57,208 nucleotides of DNA from Deltaproteobacteria bacterium (lineage in GTDB: Bacteria; Myxococcota_A; UBA9160; UBA4427). The translations under genes were made by a program, and so were the position numbers. Location of the stretch: contig PBFW01000039.1 in the NCBI GenBank assembly GCA_002719955.1, forward strand, positions 1-57,208. Direction: 5' to 3'. The notes beneath the pieces are model-generated. The model saw nothing but the letters and a program-made list of their open reading frames with translations, had not been told where the DNA came from and made no database searches. Shown piece by piece: positions 1-9,531 of the stretch (position 1 is the stretch's first letter; each line of letters starts with the position of its first letter).

Positions 1-27
1 ATGCCCCGGATGCCCCGGATGCCCCCG
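1..27. repeat. Short 9-bp tandem repeat (about 3 copies)
   Basis: The window opens with two exact copies of ATGCCCCGG and a third copy changed at its last bases (ATGCCCCCG). It lies just downstream of the leftward sterol desaturase gene. It may continue to the left of the window, so its full length and meaning cannot be judged. Confidence 0.5.
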
Positions 28-39
28 ACGCAGGATGAG

Positions 40-975
40 TCAACCGCCGCGACCCTCGGTTCGGCTCTCCACGGCTCCAGGGCGTTCGAGCGAGAGACTC
101 TCGGATTCGATCTCCGAATAGCGGAAAGGTGCGAGCTGCTGTTGCCACCAGCCATTGGGAAATGCCTCGAGCCCGGCAATTCCTACGTCATGAGGCGCTT
201 CGATCTCCCGAGGCAGGTATCGGGTTCGGAATAACGTGTCCCAGAAGATGAAGGTATCGCCGTAGTTGTGATCGGCCTCCACGCGGAGAGCGGAATGATG
301 CCAGCGGTGAAGCTCACCGATACTGAAGATCCAGGCGAAGGGGCCGAGTGCGAAGTCGATATTGGCATGTTGGAAGAGTCCCCCCACGCGGCTGAAGACC
401 ATCCAATAGGCAAGCACCTCGGGCGGTGCACCCAGAATCGCAAGGGGCATCGAGCTGATGAATCCCCGAAAGACGTGCTCTCCGGGATGCGCGCGAATCC
501 CGTTCAGCCAGTAGACGCGTTTCGAGCTGTGGTGGATCGAATGGAAGCGCCACAGGAACGCGTTCTCGTGCATCCAGCGATGCGACCCATAGGCGAAGAG
601 CTCGGCTGCGGCGCAAGCGAGCAGAATCTGGAGGGGAAGTGGCCATGCGGAGGGCCAGACGGGGTGGCCGACGGCTCGTTGCAGTTCGGTCGCGAGCACG
701 AGATGGAGACCGCCCCAGAGAGCGGTCAGGCTGCCGGCAACCACGAGATTCGTCGGGAAGTAGATCATATCGGTCAGGAGATCGTGGTGTGACCGATTCC
801 AATCCGGATGCCGAGGAAGAAGCCGCTCGAGCAGAGCGACCAGCGGCATCAGCCCGAACCAGATCAAGATCACGGCTTCCGGCGCGGCCCCCTCAGCCAT
901 GATTTCCCGGGCCGCAAGGAGAGAAGCGACGAGCGTGACGGGAAAGATCAAGTGACGAACGACGTTGTGCATCAT
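40..975 (-). CDS. Sterol desaturase / fatty acid hydroxylase family membrane protein
   Basis: This 311-residue polytopic membrane protein should be a non-heme di-iron enzyme that hydroxylates or desaturates a lipid at the membrane. The family's histidine boxes are visible: HRWMH (132-136), HSIHH (145-149) and HRWHH (223-227). A further histidine region around RAHPGEH (161-167) fits the same di-iron site. Hydrophobic stretches occupy roughly residues 8-25, 33-50, 72-98, 112-130 and 175-200. The start is the first of two adjacent ATG codons. It lies 37 bp downstream of the Rieske oxygenase in the same direction, so the two are probably co-transcribed and may act on one hydrophobic substrate. 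The family assignment is firm; whether the substrate is a sterol, fatty acid or carotenoid cannot be told from sequence. Confidence 0.88.
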   Translation of the reverse strand: MMHNVVRHLIFPVTLVASLLAAREIMAEGAAPEAVILIWFGLMPLVALLERLLPRHPDWNRSHHDLLTDMIYFPTNLVVAGSLTALWGGLHLVLATELQRAVGHPVWPSAWPLPLQILLACAAAELFAYGSHRWMHENAFLWRFHSIHHSSKRVYWLNGIRAHPGEHVFRGFISSMPLAILGAPPEVLAYWMVFSRVGGLFQHANIDFALGPFAWIFSIGELHRWHHSALRVEADHNYGDTFIFWDTLFRTRYLPREIEAPHDVGIAGLEAFPNGWWQQQLAPFRYSEIESESLSLERPGAVESRTEGRGG

Positions 976-1012
976 CTACTCCGAGAGCCACCCAAAAGCG
1001 AAATCGACGGAC

Positions 1013-2188
1013 TCACGTGCAGTTTCCTCCTTCCCCTTCTCGGCGGCCGGGGACGGCGTCGGTGAGGCTCCGTTGAAAGGCCTGGGCGACGACCTCATTG
1101 CGCCCGAAAACGACCTCGGGAAGCGCGCCGGAATCGAGGCCACGTTGGATCGTCTCCTGCAAGACGAAATCCTCGGCACCGGCGATTCGCATCTGGCCAT
1201 CGAAAGCATTCGCCAGGCGCTTCCGGGTTCCCGTCGCTTCGACCGACTCCGCGCAATAGAGACTCGTCACGACTTCGGATCGATTCGGCACCGGCGAATA
1301 GAAACGCCACAACAACAAATAGTTCCGCGTATAGGAAATCAGCGCATTGGGCGCGATGAACCATTGGATCGTTGCGTGATCAGCCAAGCGCCATTCGGCT
1401 TCGGGCAGAGTCGCGAGGTCGACGAGTGTTCGGCGCGCCACCGGGAATCGGACATTTCCGCGCCACGCGTCATAGACCATCGGATGGGAAAAATACCAGG
1501 GATGGACGGATTCGCGGTGCAGCGAAAAGACGTGATAGGACTCCAGAAAGGTTGCCAGGAGCAGCTTCCAATTGCATTCCCACTCGGTTTCGCGCGTCTC
1601 GAAATGATGATAGTTGGGCAGATCGATCGCACGAAGATCAGGACCCACTCCACACAACGCCTCCACTGCGTCGATTGGATCTTCGCCTTCGATCCGAACG
1701 AGAACCACGCCCGCCTCTTCCGCGCATGCCAGCCGTCGAAGCCCCCATTCCGCGCGCTCGATCGAATCGAATCCCGCTTCGCCTTCGGGAATCGCCACGA
1801 GCTCACCCGAGGTCGAATAGGCCCACGAATGGAAGGGGCATCGGAAATGCCCCCCTTCCACGCGGCCACGCCCCTCGGCGACAGGTCCCCCACGATGGCG
1901 GCAGAGGTTGACGAAGGCTCCGACCCGATCGGCGGCTTCCCGAACGACGACGACGGGAACGCCCCCGATCGAGAGCGTGAAGAAATCGCCCACATCGCGG
2001 AGTTCACAGGAAAAACACGCGACGACAGGACGGCGGCGAAACACGAAATCGCGCTCTCGTGCGCAGTGCTCGGCGCTCGTATAGAGAGAAGAAGAAAGGC
2101 GCAGTTCCGAGGGAGCGAGATCGGTGGTTCCCGCTTCCAGATGAGCGAGGAAGCGCCGGATCCAATCGAGCTCTGCTTCGCGTTCCAT
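1013..2188 (-). CDS. Rieske non-heme iron oxygenase, alpha subunit type
   Basis: This 391-residue protein has the two-domain layout of ring-hydroxylating oxygenase catalytic subunits. The N-terminal [2Fe-2S] Rieske ligands are C96-x-H98 and C117-x-x-H120. The catalytic domain follows, with the NWK motif (206-208) and the mononuclear iron histidines H219 and H224 in ESYHVFSLH. Such enzymes insert oxygen into aromatic, steroid or quaternary-amine substrates using electrons from a separate reductase. The ATG chosen begins MEREAELDW and gives the family's usual N-terminus; the reading frame stays open upstream to 2731 but that part overlaps the amidase gene. No beta subunit or reductase gene is adjacent. 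The neighbour downstream is a sterol desaturase-type hydroxylase. Substrate unknown. Confidence 0.9.
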   Translation of the reverse strand: MEREAELDWIRRFLAHLEAGTTDLAPSELRLSSSLYTSAEHCARERDFVFRRRPVVACFSCELRDVGDFFTLSIGGVPVVVVREAADRVGAFVNLCRHRGGPVAEGRGRVEGGHFRCPFHSWAYSTSGELVAIPEGEAGFDSIERAEWGLRRLACAEEAGVVLVRIEGEDPIDAVEALCGVGPDLRAIDLPNYHHFETRETEWECNWKLLLATFLESYHVFSLHRESVHPWYFSHPMVYDAWRGNVRFPVARRTLVDLATLPEAEWRLADHATIQWFIAPNALISYTRNYLLLWRFYSPVPNRSEVVTSLYCAESVEATGTRKRLANAFDGQMRIAGAEDFVLQETIQRGLDSGALPEVVFGRNEVVAQAFQRSLTDAVPGRREGEGGNCT

Positions 2189-2327
2189 GCCTCTGCGTGC
2201 TCCTCTCGAAAAGGGTACACAAGAGCGCGAGCGCCGGTGACCCGAGCCCCGGCTACGATTCTGGTTCGCCCGGCGTCGAGCGACTAGGCTTCGGCCCGGC
2301 AGGACCCGCCTTCGGAGGAGACCCGGC

Positions 2328-3851
2328 GTGAATCGGCGCGATTTTCTCACCACGAGTGCAAGTGTGATGGTCGGCACCGCGCTCTCCGGCTGTGCGAGCT
2401 TCGGTGGCTCTTCGGGCGTCCCCGGTGACGGCGATTTTCTGGGAGTCGACGCAACCGATCTCGCAACGCTTATTCGGCGCGGCGACGTCACTCCGAGCGA
2501 ACTCCTCGAGTGGTCGATCTTGCGCGCCGAAGCGGTGAATCCAAAATTGAACGCGCTCGTCATCGAGCATTTCGACCACGCGCGGGATCGAGCGGCGAAG
2601 GGTCGCCTTCCGAAGGGACCCTTTCGCGGCGTTCCCTTTCTCCTGAAAGATCTCGGAATCACGCTCGAAGGGACGGTCACCTCCCACGGCTCCCGCTTCT
2701 TCAAGGGCGCCGTCGCGACCGGAACGAGCACGCTTGTAGAGCGCTATGAAGCAGCCGGCCTCGTGATCTTCGGCAAGACCGCAAGCCCCGAGTTCGGTTC
2801 GAGTTCGTCCACCGAGTCCCTCGCCTGGGGCGAGACGCATAACCCCTGGCAGACCGAATACAGCTCCGGCGGTTCGTCTGGCGGATCAGCGGCGCTCGTC
2901 GCAGCGGGCGTCGTGCCCATTGCGCATGCCAGCGATGGAGGAGGATCGATCCGGATCCCGGCTTCGTGTTGCGGACTCTTCGGCCTCAAACCGACCCGCG
3001 GGCTCACGCCCACGGGTCCGAATTTCTTCGACAAGAACGCGGGGCTCTCGATCAACCATGCGGTCTCCCGAACAGTACGCGACAGTGCCGCCCTGCTCGA
3101 CGCAACGGCGGGGCCAGCGCCTTTTGATCCCTATCTCGCGCCGGCACCGGAGCGCGCCTATCTCGACGAGGTCGGGCGCGACCCGGGATCATTGCTGATC
3201 GGAATCCAGCGACGCGCGACCCTCCCCACCGAGACCCACCCGGACTGCCTGCGGGCCCTCGATGAAACCGCACATCTCTGCGAATCCCTCGGCCATCGGC
3301 TCGAGGAGATCGAACCTCCTCCGCTGCCGGGTGCCGAACTCTGGTACACCTTCGGTGTGATGCGGGGAACCTCGATCGCCATGCTCGTCCAGGCCCGAGA
3401 ACGCGAACTCGGGCGCAAAGCGACACCCGACGATCTCGAACCCCAGAACTGGTCCGAATATCAACGAGCGCTTGGCTATTCGGCGATCGATCACGAAACC
3501 CAGCGCCAGCTCGTCTATCGATGGGCGCGAGATGTCGTCGCCCACCAGTCGCGCTTCGCCGCCGTGTTGTCGCCCACCTTGGCCGGCCCGCCCCCAAAGC
3601 TGGGCGTGCTCGACCCGGCCCACCCGGACGAGACCTTTGCAAACGCCGCGATGTCGATGACGGGTTTCACCATGGCCTACAACCTCTCGGGACAGCCCGC
3701 GATGAGCGTGCCGCTCGACGTGAACGAAGGGGGGCTTCCCATCGGATCGATGTTCGCGGGACGTCTCGGCGGAGAGGGCGTGCTGCTACGCCTGGCCGCC
3801 CAGCTCGAGGAGGCGAAGCCGTGGCGGGCACGCTGGCCGGCTCTCGTCTGA
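2328..3851 (+). CDS. Amidase signature family hydrolase, Tat/lipoprotein type export signal
   Basis: This 507-residue amidase-signature enzyme should hydrolyse an amide. The catalytic Ser-cisSer-Lys triad is visible as K107 (FLLKDLG), S183 in the GGSSGGS stretch and S207 in GGGSIRIPA. The N-terminus reads [15 protein letters not shown] and ends in LSGC, which looks like a twin-arginine signal followed by a lipobox at C22, so the enzyme is probably exported and lipid-anchored. That is unusual but not unknown for the family. The start is a GTG with GGAGGAG 7 bases upstream. It is divergent from the Rieske gene and converges with the SDR at 3865 across 13 bp. Substrate cannot be inferred. Confidence 0.92.
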   Translation: MNRRDFLTTSASVMVGTALSGCASFGGSSGVPGDGDFLGVDATDLATLIRRGDVTPSELLEWSILRAEAVNPKLNALVIEHFDHARDRAAKGRLPKGPFRGVPFLLKDLGITLEGTVTSHGSRFFKGAVATGTSTLVERYEAAGLVIFGKTASPEFGSSSSTESLAWGETHNPWQTEYSSGGSSGGSAALVAAGVVPIAHASDGGGSIRIPASCCGLFGLKPTRGLTPTGPNFFDKNAGLSINHAVSRTVRDSAALLDATAGPAPFDPYLAPAPERAYLDEVGRDPGSLLIGIQRRATLPTETHPDCLRALDETAHLCESLGHRLEEIEPPPLPGAELWYTFGVMRGTSIAMLVQARERELGRKATPDDLEPQNWSEYQRALGYSAIDHETQRQLVYRWARDVVAHQSRFAAVLSPTLAGPPPKLGVLDPAHPDETFANAAMSMTGFTMAYNLSGQPAMSVPLDVNEGGLPIGSMFAGRLGGEGVLLRLAAQLEEAKPWRARWPALV

Positions 3852-3864
3852 GCGAATGGCGAGC

Positions 3865-4692
3865 CTAACGAATTCGCCCCTGAATCGTCTCATCGGTCAT
3901 CGGCGTCCAACCTCCTCCCATGAGGTGATTTCCGGCATCGACATCCAGGATCTGTCCCGTGATCTGACGCGCATCGTTCGAAAGGAGGAAGGCGCAAGCA
4001 TTCGCGATATCCTCAGCCTCGGTAATCCGGCCTAGCAAGAGATTCTGCGCGGCAGCTCGACCATTGTCCGGCTCCCATATTTCCCGCGTCCCGGAGGTCC
4101 GCGTCAGCCCGGGTGCGACGGCGTTGACGCGCACCCCCAGCGGAGCCAGATCACGGGCGAGGGTCTTCGTGATCGCATTGAGCGCCGATTTTGCCGCGGC
4201 GTAGGCGATCATTTTGGGGGTGGTCTTGTGGACGGTGCCACTCGAGACATTCACGACCGCTCCGCCTCCATCCGCCAGACCCCCTTCGATCGCGGCCTGA
4301 ACGAGAGCGAGTGCACTCCAGGTATTCAACTCGATCGTCCCCATGAGCTCTTCCCGCTCCATCTCGCGTGGCGAACCCAGGAAACGATTCCCGCCCACCG
4401 TGTTGACGACGAAATCCAGCCGACCGAATTCATCGTGAGCAGCGGCGACGAGTCGCCTCGCCGTCTGCTCATCCTCGGTCGAACCCACGACCGAAGCCAC
4501 CGAGAATCCCGCTTCCCGCAAGGCGCGTTCGGCTTCGTGAAGCGGCTCCGCGTTGCGCCCGTTGATGACGATCGCGGCGCCCTCGCGGGCCAGACGCGTA
4601 GCCGTCGCGCGTCCGATGCTCGGGTCCAGGGACGCCCCCGTCACGATGCCGACCAACCCCTCGAAACGAGTGTCCGCTTCCTGATGAGCCAT
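3865..4692 (-). CDS. Short-chain dehydrogenase/reductase (SDR)
   Basis: This 275-residue Rossmann oxidoreductase should use NAD(P)H on a small alcohol or ketone. The cofactor loop is TGASLDPSIG, a longer insert form of TGxxxGxG like that in enoyl-ACP reductase-like SDRs. The structural motif reads NTVGG in place of NNAG. The catalytic residues lie in VSSGT and YAAAK (YxxxK). The tail MGGGWTP is consistent with a classical SDR of about 260 residues. It starts at an ATG and is divergent from the SMP-30-like gene. The substrate is unknown. Confidence 0.88.
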   Translation of the reverse strand: MAHQEADTRFEGLVGIVTGASLDPSIGRATATRLAREGAAIVINGRNAEPLHEAERALREAGFSVASVVGSTEDEQTARRLVAAAHDEFGRLDFVVNTVGGNRFLGSPREMEREELMGTIELNTWSALALVQAAIEGGLADGGGAVVNVSSGTVHKTTPKMIAYAAAKSALNAITKTLARDLAPLGVRVNAVAPGLTRTSGTREIWEPDNGRAAAQNLLLGRITEAEDIANACAFLLSNDARQITGQILDVDAGNHLMGGGWTPMTDETIQGRIR

Positions 4693-4897
4693 GTCTCGAA
4701 CTCCCTCATGACGATGCTTGTGGCGTGCGCCGCGTGACAGCCAGCGGACCTAGGCTATCAGACCGATTCGACTCTGCGGGGTCGCCACGCACCGGGCGGG
4801 AAGCCTCGCGGCCAACGATACCCCAGCCGGCCGCCCGCCCGATATCTCCACCTGCCCCCCCTGGCCAAGAACGGATCGACTGGTGCATGCTCGGGGC

Positions 4898-5782
4898 ATG
4901 AAATACCAAGTCGTGACCACGGAAGCGCCCCTCGGTGAGGGGCCTGTCTGGTGCCCGGACGGCACCCTCGTCATCTCCCACCTGTCGCCAGGAAGCCTCC
5001 GTCGGATCCAACCCGAGAGTGGGAAATCCGAGATCGTCGTATCGGTCCTGGGCGGCTGCAATAGCGCCCAACTCGCAGCCGATGGTGGATTCATCATCGC
5101 CAACAACGGCGGAATCGATTTTACGGGCTTCGCCGATGCACTCGGTCTCGATGTCGAGAAGGTCGCCTACAACCCCGGACCGCCAGGCCTGCAACGCGTC
5201 TTTCCCGACGGCGACGTCATCACCCTCGCCCAGGAGGGTCTCCAGGCGCCCAACGACCTGATCGTCGCCCCCAACGGCCTGATCTATTTCACCGACCCAC
5301 CGCCTCATGGTGGCACCCAGACCGAAGGCGGCGAGGGACGCTTCTGGAGTTATTCGATCGATGCCGGCCTGCACCAGATCGCCAGTGGCTTCGACTTCGA
5401 CAATGGCGTCGCTCTCTCGCCCGAGGGTCGTCTCCTGATCGTCGAAGCGCGGGGACTCATGTGGATCGATCCCGCGAGTGGCGAGCAGGAATGGTGGATC
5501 GAGCAGCTGCCGGGAGAATCTCCCGGCGACGGCTTCGCCTTCGACGTCGACGGCCGCCTCTATTGTGCCTGCCCGATGGATCATTGCATTCGCATCTTCG
5601 ATCCCGACGGCCAAGAGGTGGATCGGGTCGATCTGGGCAAAAATGCCTACCCCACGAATCTCTGTTTCGGCGGGGCCGATCGACGAACGCTCTTCACGAC
5701 GGAGCTGGCCCCGGGCCGGGTCTGTGCAATCGAAGGAGTCCCGACGCCGGGCCTGGAACTGAATCCCTGGCCGATTCCTTAG
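4898..5782 (+). CDS. SMP-30/gluconolactonase/LRE-like beta-propeller hydrolase
   Basis: This 294-residue protein matches the SMP-30/gluconolaconase/LRE fold: a six-bladed propeller that binds one divalent metal and opens lactones or similar esters. The N-terminal LGEGPVW carries the family's first metal-binding glutamate. QAPNDLIVAPNGLIYFTDP holds the conserved Asn and Asp region, and FDFDNGVALSPEG the second Asn. The ATG at 4898 is preferred because it puts LGEGPVW near the N-terminus as usual; an in-frame GTG lies 15 bases upstream. No signal peptide is seen, so it is cytoplasmic. It is a monocistronic rightward gene followed by a GC-rich hairpin. The exact substrate is not evident. Confidence 0.85.
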   Translation: MKYQVVTTEAPLGEGPVWCPDGTLVISHLSPGSLRRIQPESGKSEIVVSVLGGCNSAQLAADGGFIIANNGGIDFTGFADALGLDVEKVAYNPGPPGLQRVFPDGDVITLAQEGLQAPNDLIVAPNGLIYFTDPPPHGGTQTEGGEGRFWSYSIDAGLHQIASGFDFDNGVALSPEGRLLIVEARGLMWIDPASGEQEWWIEQLPGESPGDGFAFDVDGRLYCACPMDHCIRIFDPDGQEVDRVDLGKNAYPTNLCFGGADRRTLFTTELAPGRVCAIEGVPTPGLELNPWPIP

Positions 5783-5804
5783 GCGGGTCGGCGCCTGCAG
5801 AAGG

Positions 5805-5829
5805 GCCGCCCATCCGGAAACCGGGCGGC
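5805..5829. terminator. Possible hairpin terminator
   Basis: A 7-bp perfect inverted repeat, GCCGCCC and GGGCGGC with an 11-base loop, lies in the gap between the convergent SMP-30-like gene and the SDR that ends at 5953. No T-run follows, so an intrinsic terminator is only a possibility. The rest of this 170-bp gap shows nothing recognisable. Confidence 0.3.
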
Positions 5830-5952
5830 GGGAAGCGCACTCGTTGGCAGACTGCGGGATGGCACCGCCGGGTATCTTCTCGGCCCCGGGACATGCGGTA
5901 GACCCCCCGACGCCTTCTTCGACGACTCTGGATTGGCCTCTCGCGCGGTCCA

Positions 5953-6729
5953 CTAGAAGACCGAATACCCACCATCGATTCGAATCGAATCGCCCGTGTG
6001 GTAGCGAGAGGCCTCGGAAGCCAGATAGATGGCGATCCCCTCGAGATCCCGCGGTTCACCGAATCGCCGCGCGGGTGTCCGCGCAAGGAGCACGTTCGAA
6101 GTCTTCTCGTCATCGACGATGGGCTCGAGCACTTCCGTCGAGATCCAGCCCGGCTGGATCGAATTGACCTGAATGTCGTGGCGGGCAAGCTCCACCGCAT
6201 AGGATCGAACCAGAGCGCCGATCGCCCCCTTGCTCGCCGCGTAATTCAGTTGCTTGGGCGCGCCGAAGAGTTCGACCATCGATGACACTGCGATCAACTT
6301 TCCGCTGCCCCCGCGTTCGATCATATGCTTGGCGATCTCGCGAAACGTGAGAAAGGTGCCGTCGAGATTCGTCGACAGGACTCGCTGCCAGCGCTCGAGG
6401 CTCAGCTCGATCGGATCGTGGTAGACACCGAAGCCGGCGTTGGCGATCCCGACATCGATCCGGCCGAATTGCTCGATCGTTCGCGCACATGCCTCGACGA
6501 CCGAGTCCTCGCTCGAAACGTCACACCGCACGGATCCCGCGCGCCCGCCCAGAGCTGCGATCGCCTCGACCGCCTGCGCGTTCTTCGATTCGTCCCGCGA
6601 CCAGACCGAGACGGTGGCCCCGGCACGGGCGAGACCAAGCGCCATGGCCAAACCGATGCCACGGTTGCCCCCGGTGACGACCGCGACGCGGCCCTCGAGA
6701 TCGAAGATCGAAGGAATTCTCTCACTCAT
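5953..6729 (-). CDS. Short-chain dehydrogenase/reductase (SDR)
   Basis: This 258-residue classical SDR has the cofactor motif TGGNRGIG (about residues 18-25), the NAG motif in GIANAGFG, the catalytic VSSM serine and YAASK. The C-terminal DGGYSVF is typical of SDRs such as gluconate 5-dehydrogenase or 3-oxoacyl reductases. The ATG beginning MSERIPS is chosen because it fits the family N-terminus; the frame is open upstream but that part lies inside the preceding gene. Its start overlaps the end of the upstream SDR by 8 bp, so the two are translationally coupled. It is the last gene of a leftward five-gene run. Substrate unknown. Confidence 0.9.
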   Translation of the reverse strand: MSERIPSIFDLEGRVAVVTGGNRGIGLAMALGLARAGATVSVWSRDESKNAQAVEAIAALGGRAGSVRCDVSSEDSVVEACARTIEQFGRIDVGIANAGFGVYHDPIELSLERWQRVLSTNLDGTFLTFREIAKHMIERGGSGKLIAVSSMVELFGAPKQLNYAASKGAIGALVRSYAVELARHDIQVNSIQPGWISTEVLEPIVDDEKTSNVLLARTPARRFGEPRDLEGIAIYLASEASRYHTGDSIRIDGGYSVF

Positions 6730-7576
6730 CGCGAAAGCCCACGTCCAGCGTGATGGATTCCCATTCTTCCATCGAGGCCTCAAGATCCGCGAGCTTCGCA
6801 CGAACCGCCCCAAGCACGTCTGCACCGAGCAACAGGCGAAGGGGGGGCGATTCCAGATGACTCAACATCACAACGGCTTCTCCGATCTTGCGCGGATCGC
6901 CCGGCTCGTTGCCCACGGAGGCACGAAAGAGGCCTCGCCGAACACCGATCGTCGCCTGGTAATCAGGGATCGTCGGTTTCGATTGGTGCATCGAACGACT
7001 CGCCCAATCCGTGCGAAAAATCCCGGGCTCGACCACGCTCACTCGCAGGCCGAGGGGCGCCAATTCTTTCGACAGCCCTTCGGAAAGCGATTCGAGCGCG
7101 AATTTGGACGCGCTGTAATAGACGTTTCCGGGATTCGAGATGAATCCGGTCATCGACGAAATATTGATGATATAGCCGTCCTTGCGCGCACGCATTCCGG
7201 GAAGCACGGCCTTGATCATCGCGATCGCCCCGAAGAAATTCGTGTCGAACATCTTGCGGACGTCCTCGTCGACCCCCTCTTCCACCGCACCCACATAACC
7301 ATAACCCGCGTTGTTGACGAGCACGTCGATCCGGCCGAAGGCCGATTCCGTAGCGGCGACTGCGGCATCGATCTCTGCCTGGTCCGTCACGTCGAGGGCG
7401 AGCGCAATCCCCTGGCCGGGAAAGGCCTCGACGAGATCCGTGACGGCCTCGGGCTTGCGCGCGGTGATGGCGACACGTTCTTCTGCTTCCAGGGCGGCCC
7501 GCGCGATTTCCCGGCCGATTCCCGTCGAACAGCCCGTGATCAGCCAGACCGTTGAATCCTGATCCCGTTCGGACAT
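6722..7576 (-). CDS. SDR oxidoreductase, retinol/17-beta-dehydrogenase-like
   Basis: This 284-residue SDR has TGCSTGIG (cofactor loop), NNAGYGYVGAVEE, ISSMTG (catalytic Ser) and YSASK. The GYGxxGAxEE stretch and the long C-terminal region with VEPGxFRTDW are usual in the group annotated as retinol or 17-beta-hydroxysteroid dehydrogenase-like oxidoreductases. The ATG giving MSERDQDSTVW is used because the earlier in-frame ATG lies inside the upstream SDR. It overlaps the next SDR by 8 bp. It lies in a run of LLM and SDR genes that looks like one degradation operon; the substrate is not identifiable. Confidence 0.9.
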   Translation of the reverse strand: MSERDQDSTVWLITGCSTGIGREIARAALEAEERVAITARKPEAVTDLVEAFPGQGIALALDVTDQAEIDAAVAATESAFGRIDVLVNNAGYGYVGAVEEGVDEDVRKMFDTNFFGAIAMIKAVLPGMRARKDGYIINISSMTGFISNPGNVYYSASKFALESLSEGLSKELAPLGLRVSVVEPGIFRTDWASRSMHQSKPTIPDYQATIGVRRGLFRASVGNEPGDPRKIGEAVVMLSHLESPPLRLLLGADVLGAVRAKLADLEASMEEWESITLDVGFRDE

Positions 7577-7614
7577 GTCTTCCTTCTCGCGCTCGTGGAC
7601 TCGAAGAGCACGGC

Positions 7615-8523
7615 TCACTCTTCCGGTGGAAAACCGAGATTCACCATATCGTCGTGGGTCGAGCCGAGAATATTCAACCGAGTCGCCGACATCACGTCGG
7701 ACATCACCTTCTCGACGGATTTGATCTCGAGATCGATCGGCGCCGCATCCGTCACGGCGTAGACGGCCCGGGAAAATTTCCCCGCGCCCGCCGAAAAGAC
7801 CTCCCCCGAAATCTGACACCGCTCGTGGACGAGGTGGCCGACGAGGGGTGAAACCTTCTCCGGCCCGAAATCATCTCTCAACCTCGTTTTGAAGTCGCTT
7901 TCGGGAAGCTGGTCGGTCAGCCGTGAAAACGCCGCCGGCAGGAGTAGGTTGACGTTGATATCGTGTTCACGTCCGAAGATCGCAACCGCCTTCGTGAGCC
8001 CCCAGAGCCCGGCCTTCGTCGAAGCGTAGGATGCGATCGGATTCCCGAAACAAGCCGCGGACCCCGTATTCAGGATCCGACCGCGTTTCTGCTCGACCAT
8101 CTGAGGCCATGCCGCCTTCATCGAGTGGAGACAACCCATCAGCGTCAAATCGAAATGCCGCTGCATCTCTTCCGCGTCGACCTCGGGGAAGAACTGCGCG
8201 CTCGCGATCCCCGCATTGTTGATCAGGATATCGAGTCGGCCCCACTCCTGAAGCGCTTGATCGACCATTCCCTGGGCCGCCGAAGCCTCGCAGACGCTGT
8301 CGTGATTGCTGATCGCCTGGCCGCCCTCCGCCCGAATCTTCTCGGCGGCACGTTCTGCCGTCCCGCCATCGATTCCCTGGGCTTCGAGGCCGAGCGTGCC
8401 CCCGCCGAGGTCGTTGACAAGCACCTTGGCGCCCCGCCCGGCAAGATACGAAGCGTGACAGAACCCGAGGCCGTTCCCGGCACCCGTGATGATCGCGACC
8501 TTGTCCTCGAATTCGTTCGCCAT
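7615..8523 (-). CDS. SDR, peroxisomal multifunctional enzyme type 2-like
   Basis: This 302-residue SDR resembles the (3R)-hydroxyacyl-CoA dehydrogenase domain of MFE-2/HSD17B4-type proteins. It begins with a TGAGNGLG loop and the VNDLGG motif, followed by the family's insert carrying GG and AERAAEKIRAEGG. NNAGI, NTGSAACFG and SYASTKAG supply the Asn, Ser, Tyr and Lys. The C-terminus is longer than in classical SDRs. These features suggest a 3-hydroxyacyl-CoA or hydroxysteroid substrate, in keeping with a lipid or steroid pathway. It lies 38 bp upstream of the next SDR and 38 bp downstream of the LLM gene, as part of the same leftward run. Confidence 0.9.
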   Translation of the reverse strand: MANEFEDKVAIITGAGNGLGFCHASYLAGRGAKVLVNDLGGGTLGLEAQGIDGGTAERAAEKIRAEGGQAISNHDSVCEASAAQGMVDQALQEWGRLDILINNAGIASAQFFPEVDAEEMQRHFDLTLMGCLHSMKAAWPQMVEQKRGRILNTGSAACFGNPIASYASTKAGLWGLTKAVAIFGREHDINVNLLLPAAFSRLTDQLPESDFKTRLRDDFGPEKVSPLVGHLVHERCQISGEVFSAGAGKFSRAVYAVTDAAPIDLEIKSVEKVMSDVMSATRLNILGSTHDDMVNLGFPPEE

Positions 8524-8561
8524 GACTCGTCGACCCGCTTTCTATTCCGAGGCCAGAATCA

Positions 8562-9446
8562 TCACCCGCCACAGAGTCGCGGCGCCAACGCTTCCAGCAA
8601 CTCGAGATCCGGCTTGCTCGGATCCGTGGTGCCCAGCGGCTGGATGCAGACATGGGTCGCTCCAGCATCGAGATGATCCTGGATGCGCCGCTCGATGGCC
8701 TCAAGATCACCCCAGGCTACGACCGCGTCGACGACCCGATCGTTGCCTCCGTCATCGAGTTCATTCTCTTCGAAACCCGCTCGCATGAGGTTGCGCCGAT
8801 AGTTGGGCATCGTCAGCGGCCCGGCCATGGCCACCCGCGCGCGGGCTCGTGCCTTCTCGGGATCCGTCTCGAAGAGCACCTTCTGCTCGGGGCAGAGCCA
8901 CGGCTTCGGCCCGAGGATGTCACGCGTACGCCTCGTATTCTCCGGCGGTGCAAAATAGGGATGTACCCCCAACGTCCGCTCCCCGGCGAGCTTGACCATC
9001 AAAGGGCCGAGTGCGGCGAGCACGATCGGCGGATCGCCCTCGAGTTCGGGTCCCCACCACATCGAATTCTCCATCGCGTCGAGGTAGGCACGCATGCTCG
9101 GAACCGGCTTGGGGTAAACGCGCTGGAACACCGATTCGATCATGGTCGAATGCGAGACGCCGAGACCGAGGAGGAAGCGCCCCCCCGATTGATCGTGAAG
9201 TTCCTTCTGGGCGCAAGCGGTCGCCTGAGCCTCACGAAGGTGGATATTGACCACTCCCGTGCCGATGACGAGCGTCGAAGTATGCGAGAAGAGATAGCTC
9301 GCGTGGGCGAAAGGATCCCTTCCGAACGCATCAGGAATCCACAACGCCCCATATCCGAGCCCTTCCACGCGTTTCGCGAAATCGCCGGCCTCGCCGATCG
9401 CCATCCCATCCGTCCGCGTCCACACGCCCACTCGCCCGATATCCAT
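8562..9446 (-). CDS. LLM class F420-dependent oxidoreductase (TIGR03620-like)
   Basis: This 294-residue protein has the luciferase-like TIM-barrel fold: GRVGVWT at the N-terminus, GYGALWIPDA, LVIGTGVVNI, RFLLGLGVSHS and a C-terminal ATHVCIQPLG. It looks closest to the probable F420-dependent group named TIGR03620. These enzymes use reduced F420 or FMN to oxidise or reduce organic substrates. The ATG is marked by a perfect AAGGAGGTG four bases upstream. It sits in a leftward run behind another LLM protein and ahead of three SDRs. The cofactor is an inference from family, since no F420 biosynthesis gene is in the window. Confidence 0.9.
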   Translation of the reverse strand: MDIGRVGVWTRTDGMAIGEAGDFAKRVEGLGYGALWIPDAFGRDPFAHASYLFSHTSTLVIGTGVVNIHLREAQATACAQKELHDQSGGRFLLGLGVSHSTMIESVFQRVYPKPVPSMRAYLDAMENSMWWGPELEGDPPIVLAALGPLMVKLAGERTLGVHPYFAPPENTRRTRDILGPKPWLCPEQKVLFETDPEKARARARVAMAGPLTMPNYRRNLMRAGFEENELDDGGNDRVVDAVVAWGDLEAIERRIQDHLDAGATHVCIQPLGTTDPSKPDLELLEALAPRLCGG

Positions 9447-9531
9447 CGCGCACCTCCTTAGGACCCTTGACCGTAGCGGGTTCGGGGGACTCGGGAACCA
9501 GATCAACCGCCGCGGAATTCCCTTTCTCGGT

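Noticed and set aside
965..2287. Long open frames antisense to the Rieske gene and many similar ones elsewhere
   Set aside because: They are typical of GC-rich DNA, read as Arg/Ser/Pro-rich sequence with no domain, and lie opposite a well-supported gene.
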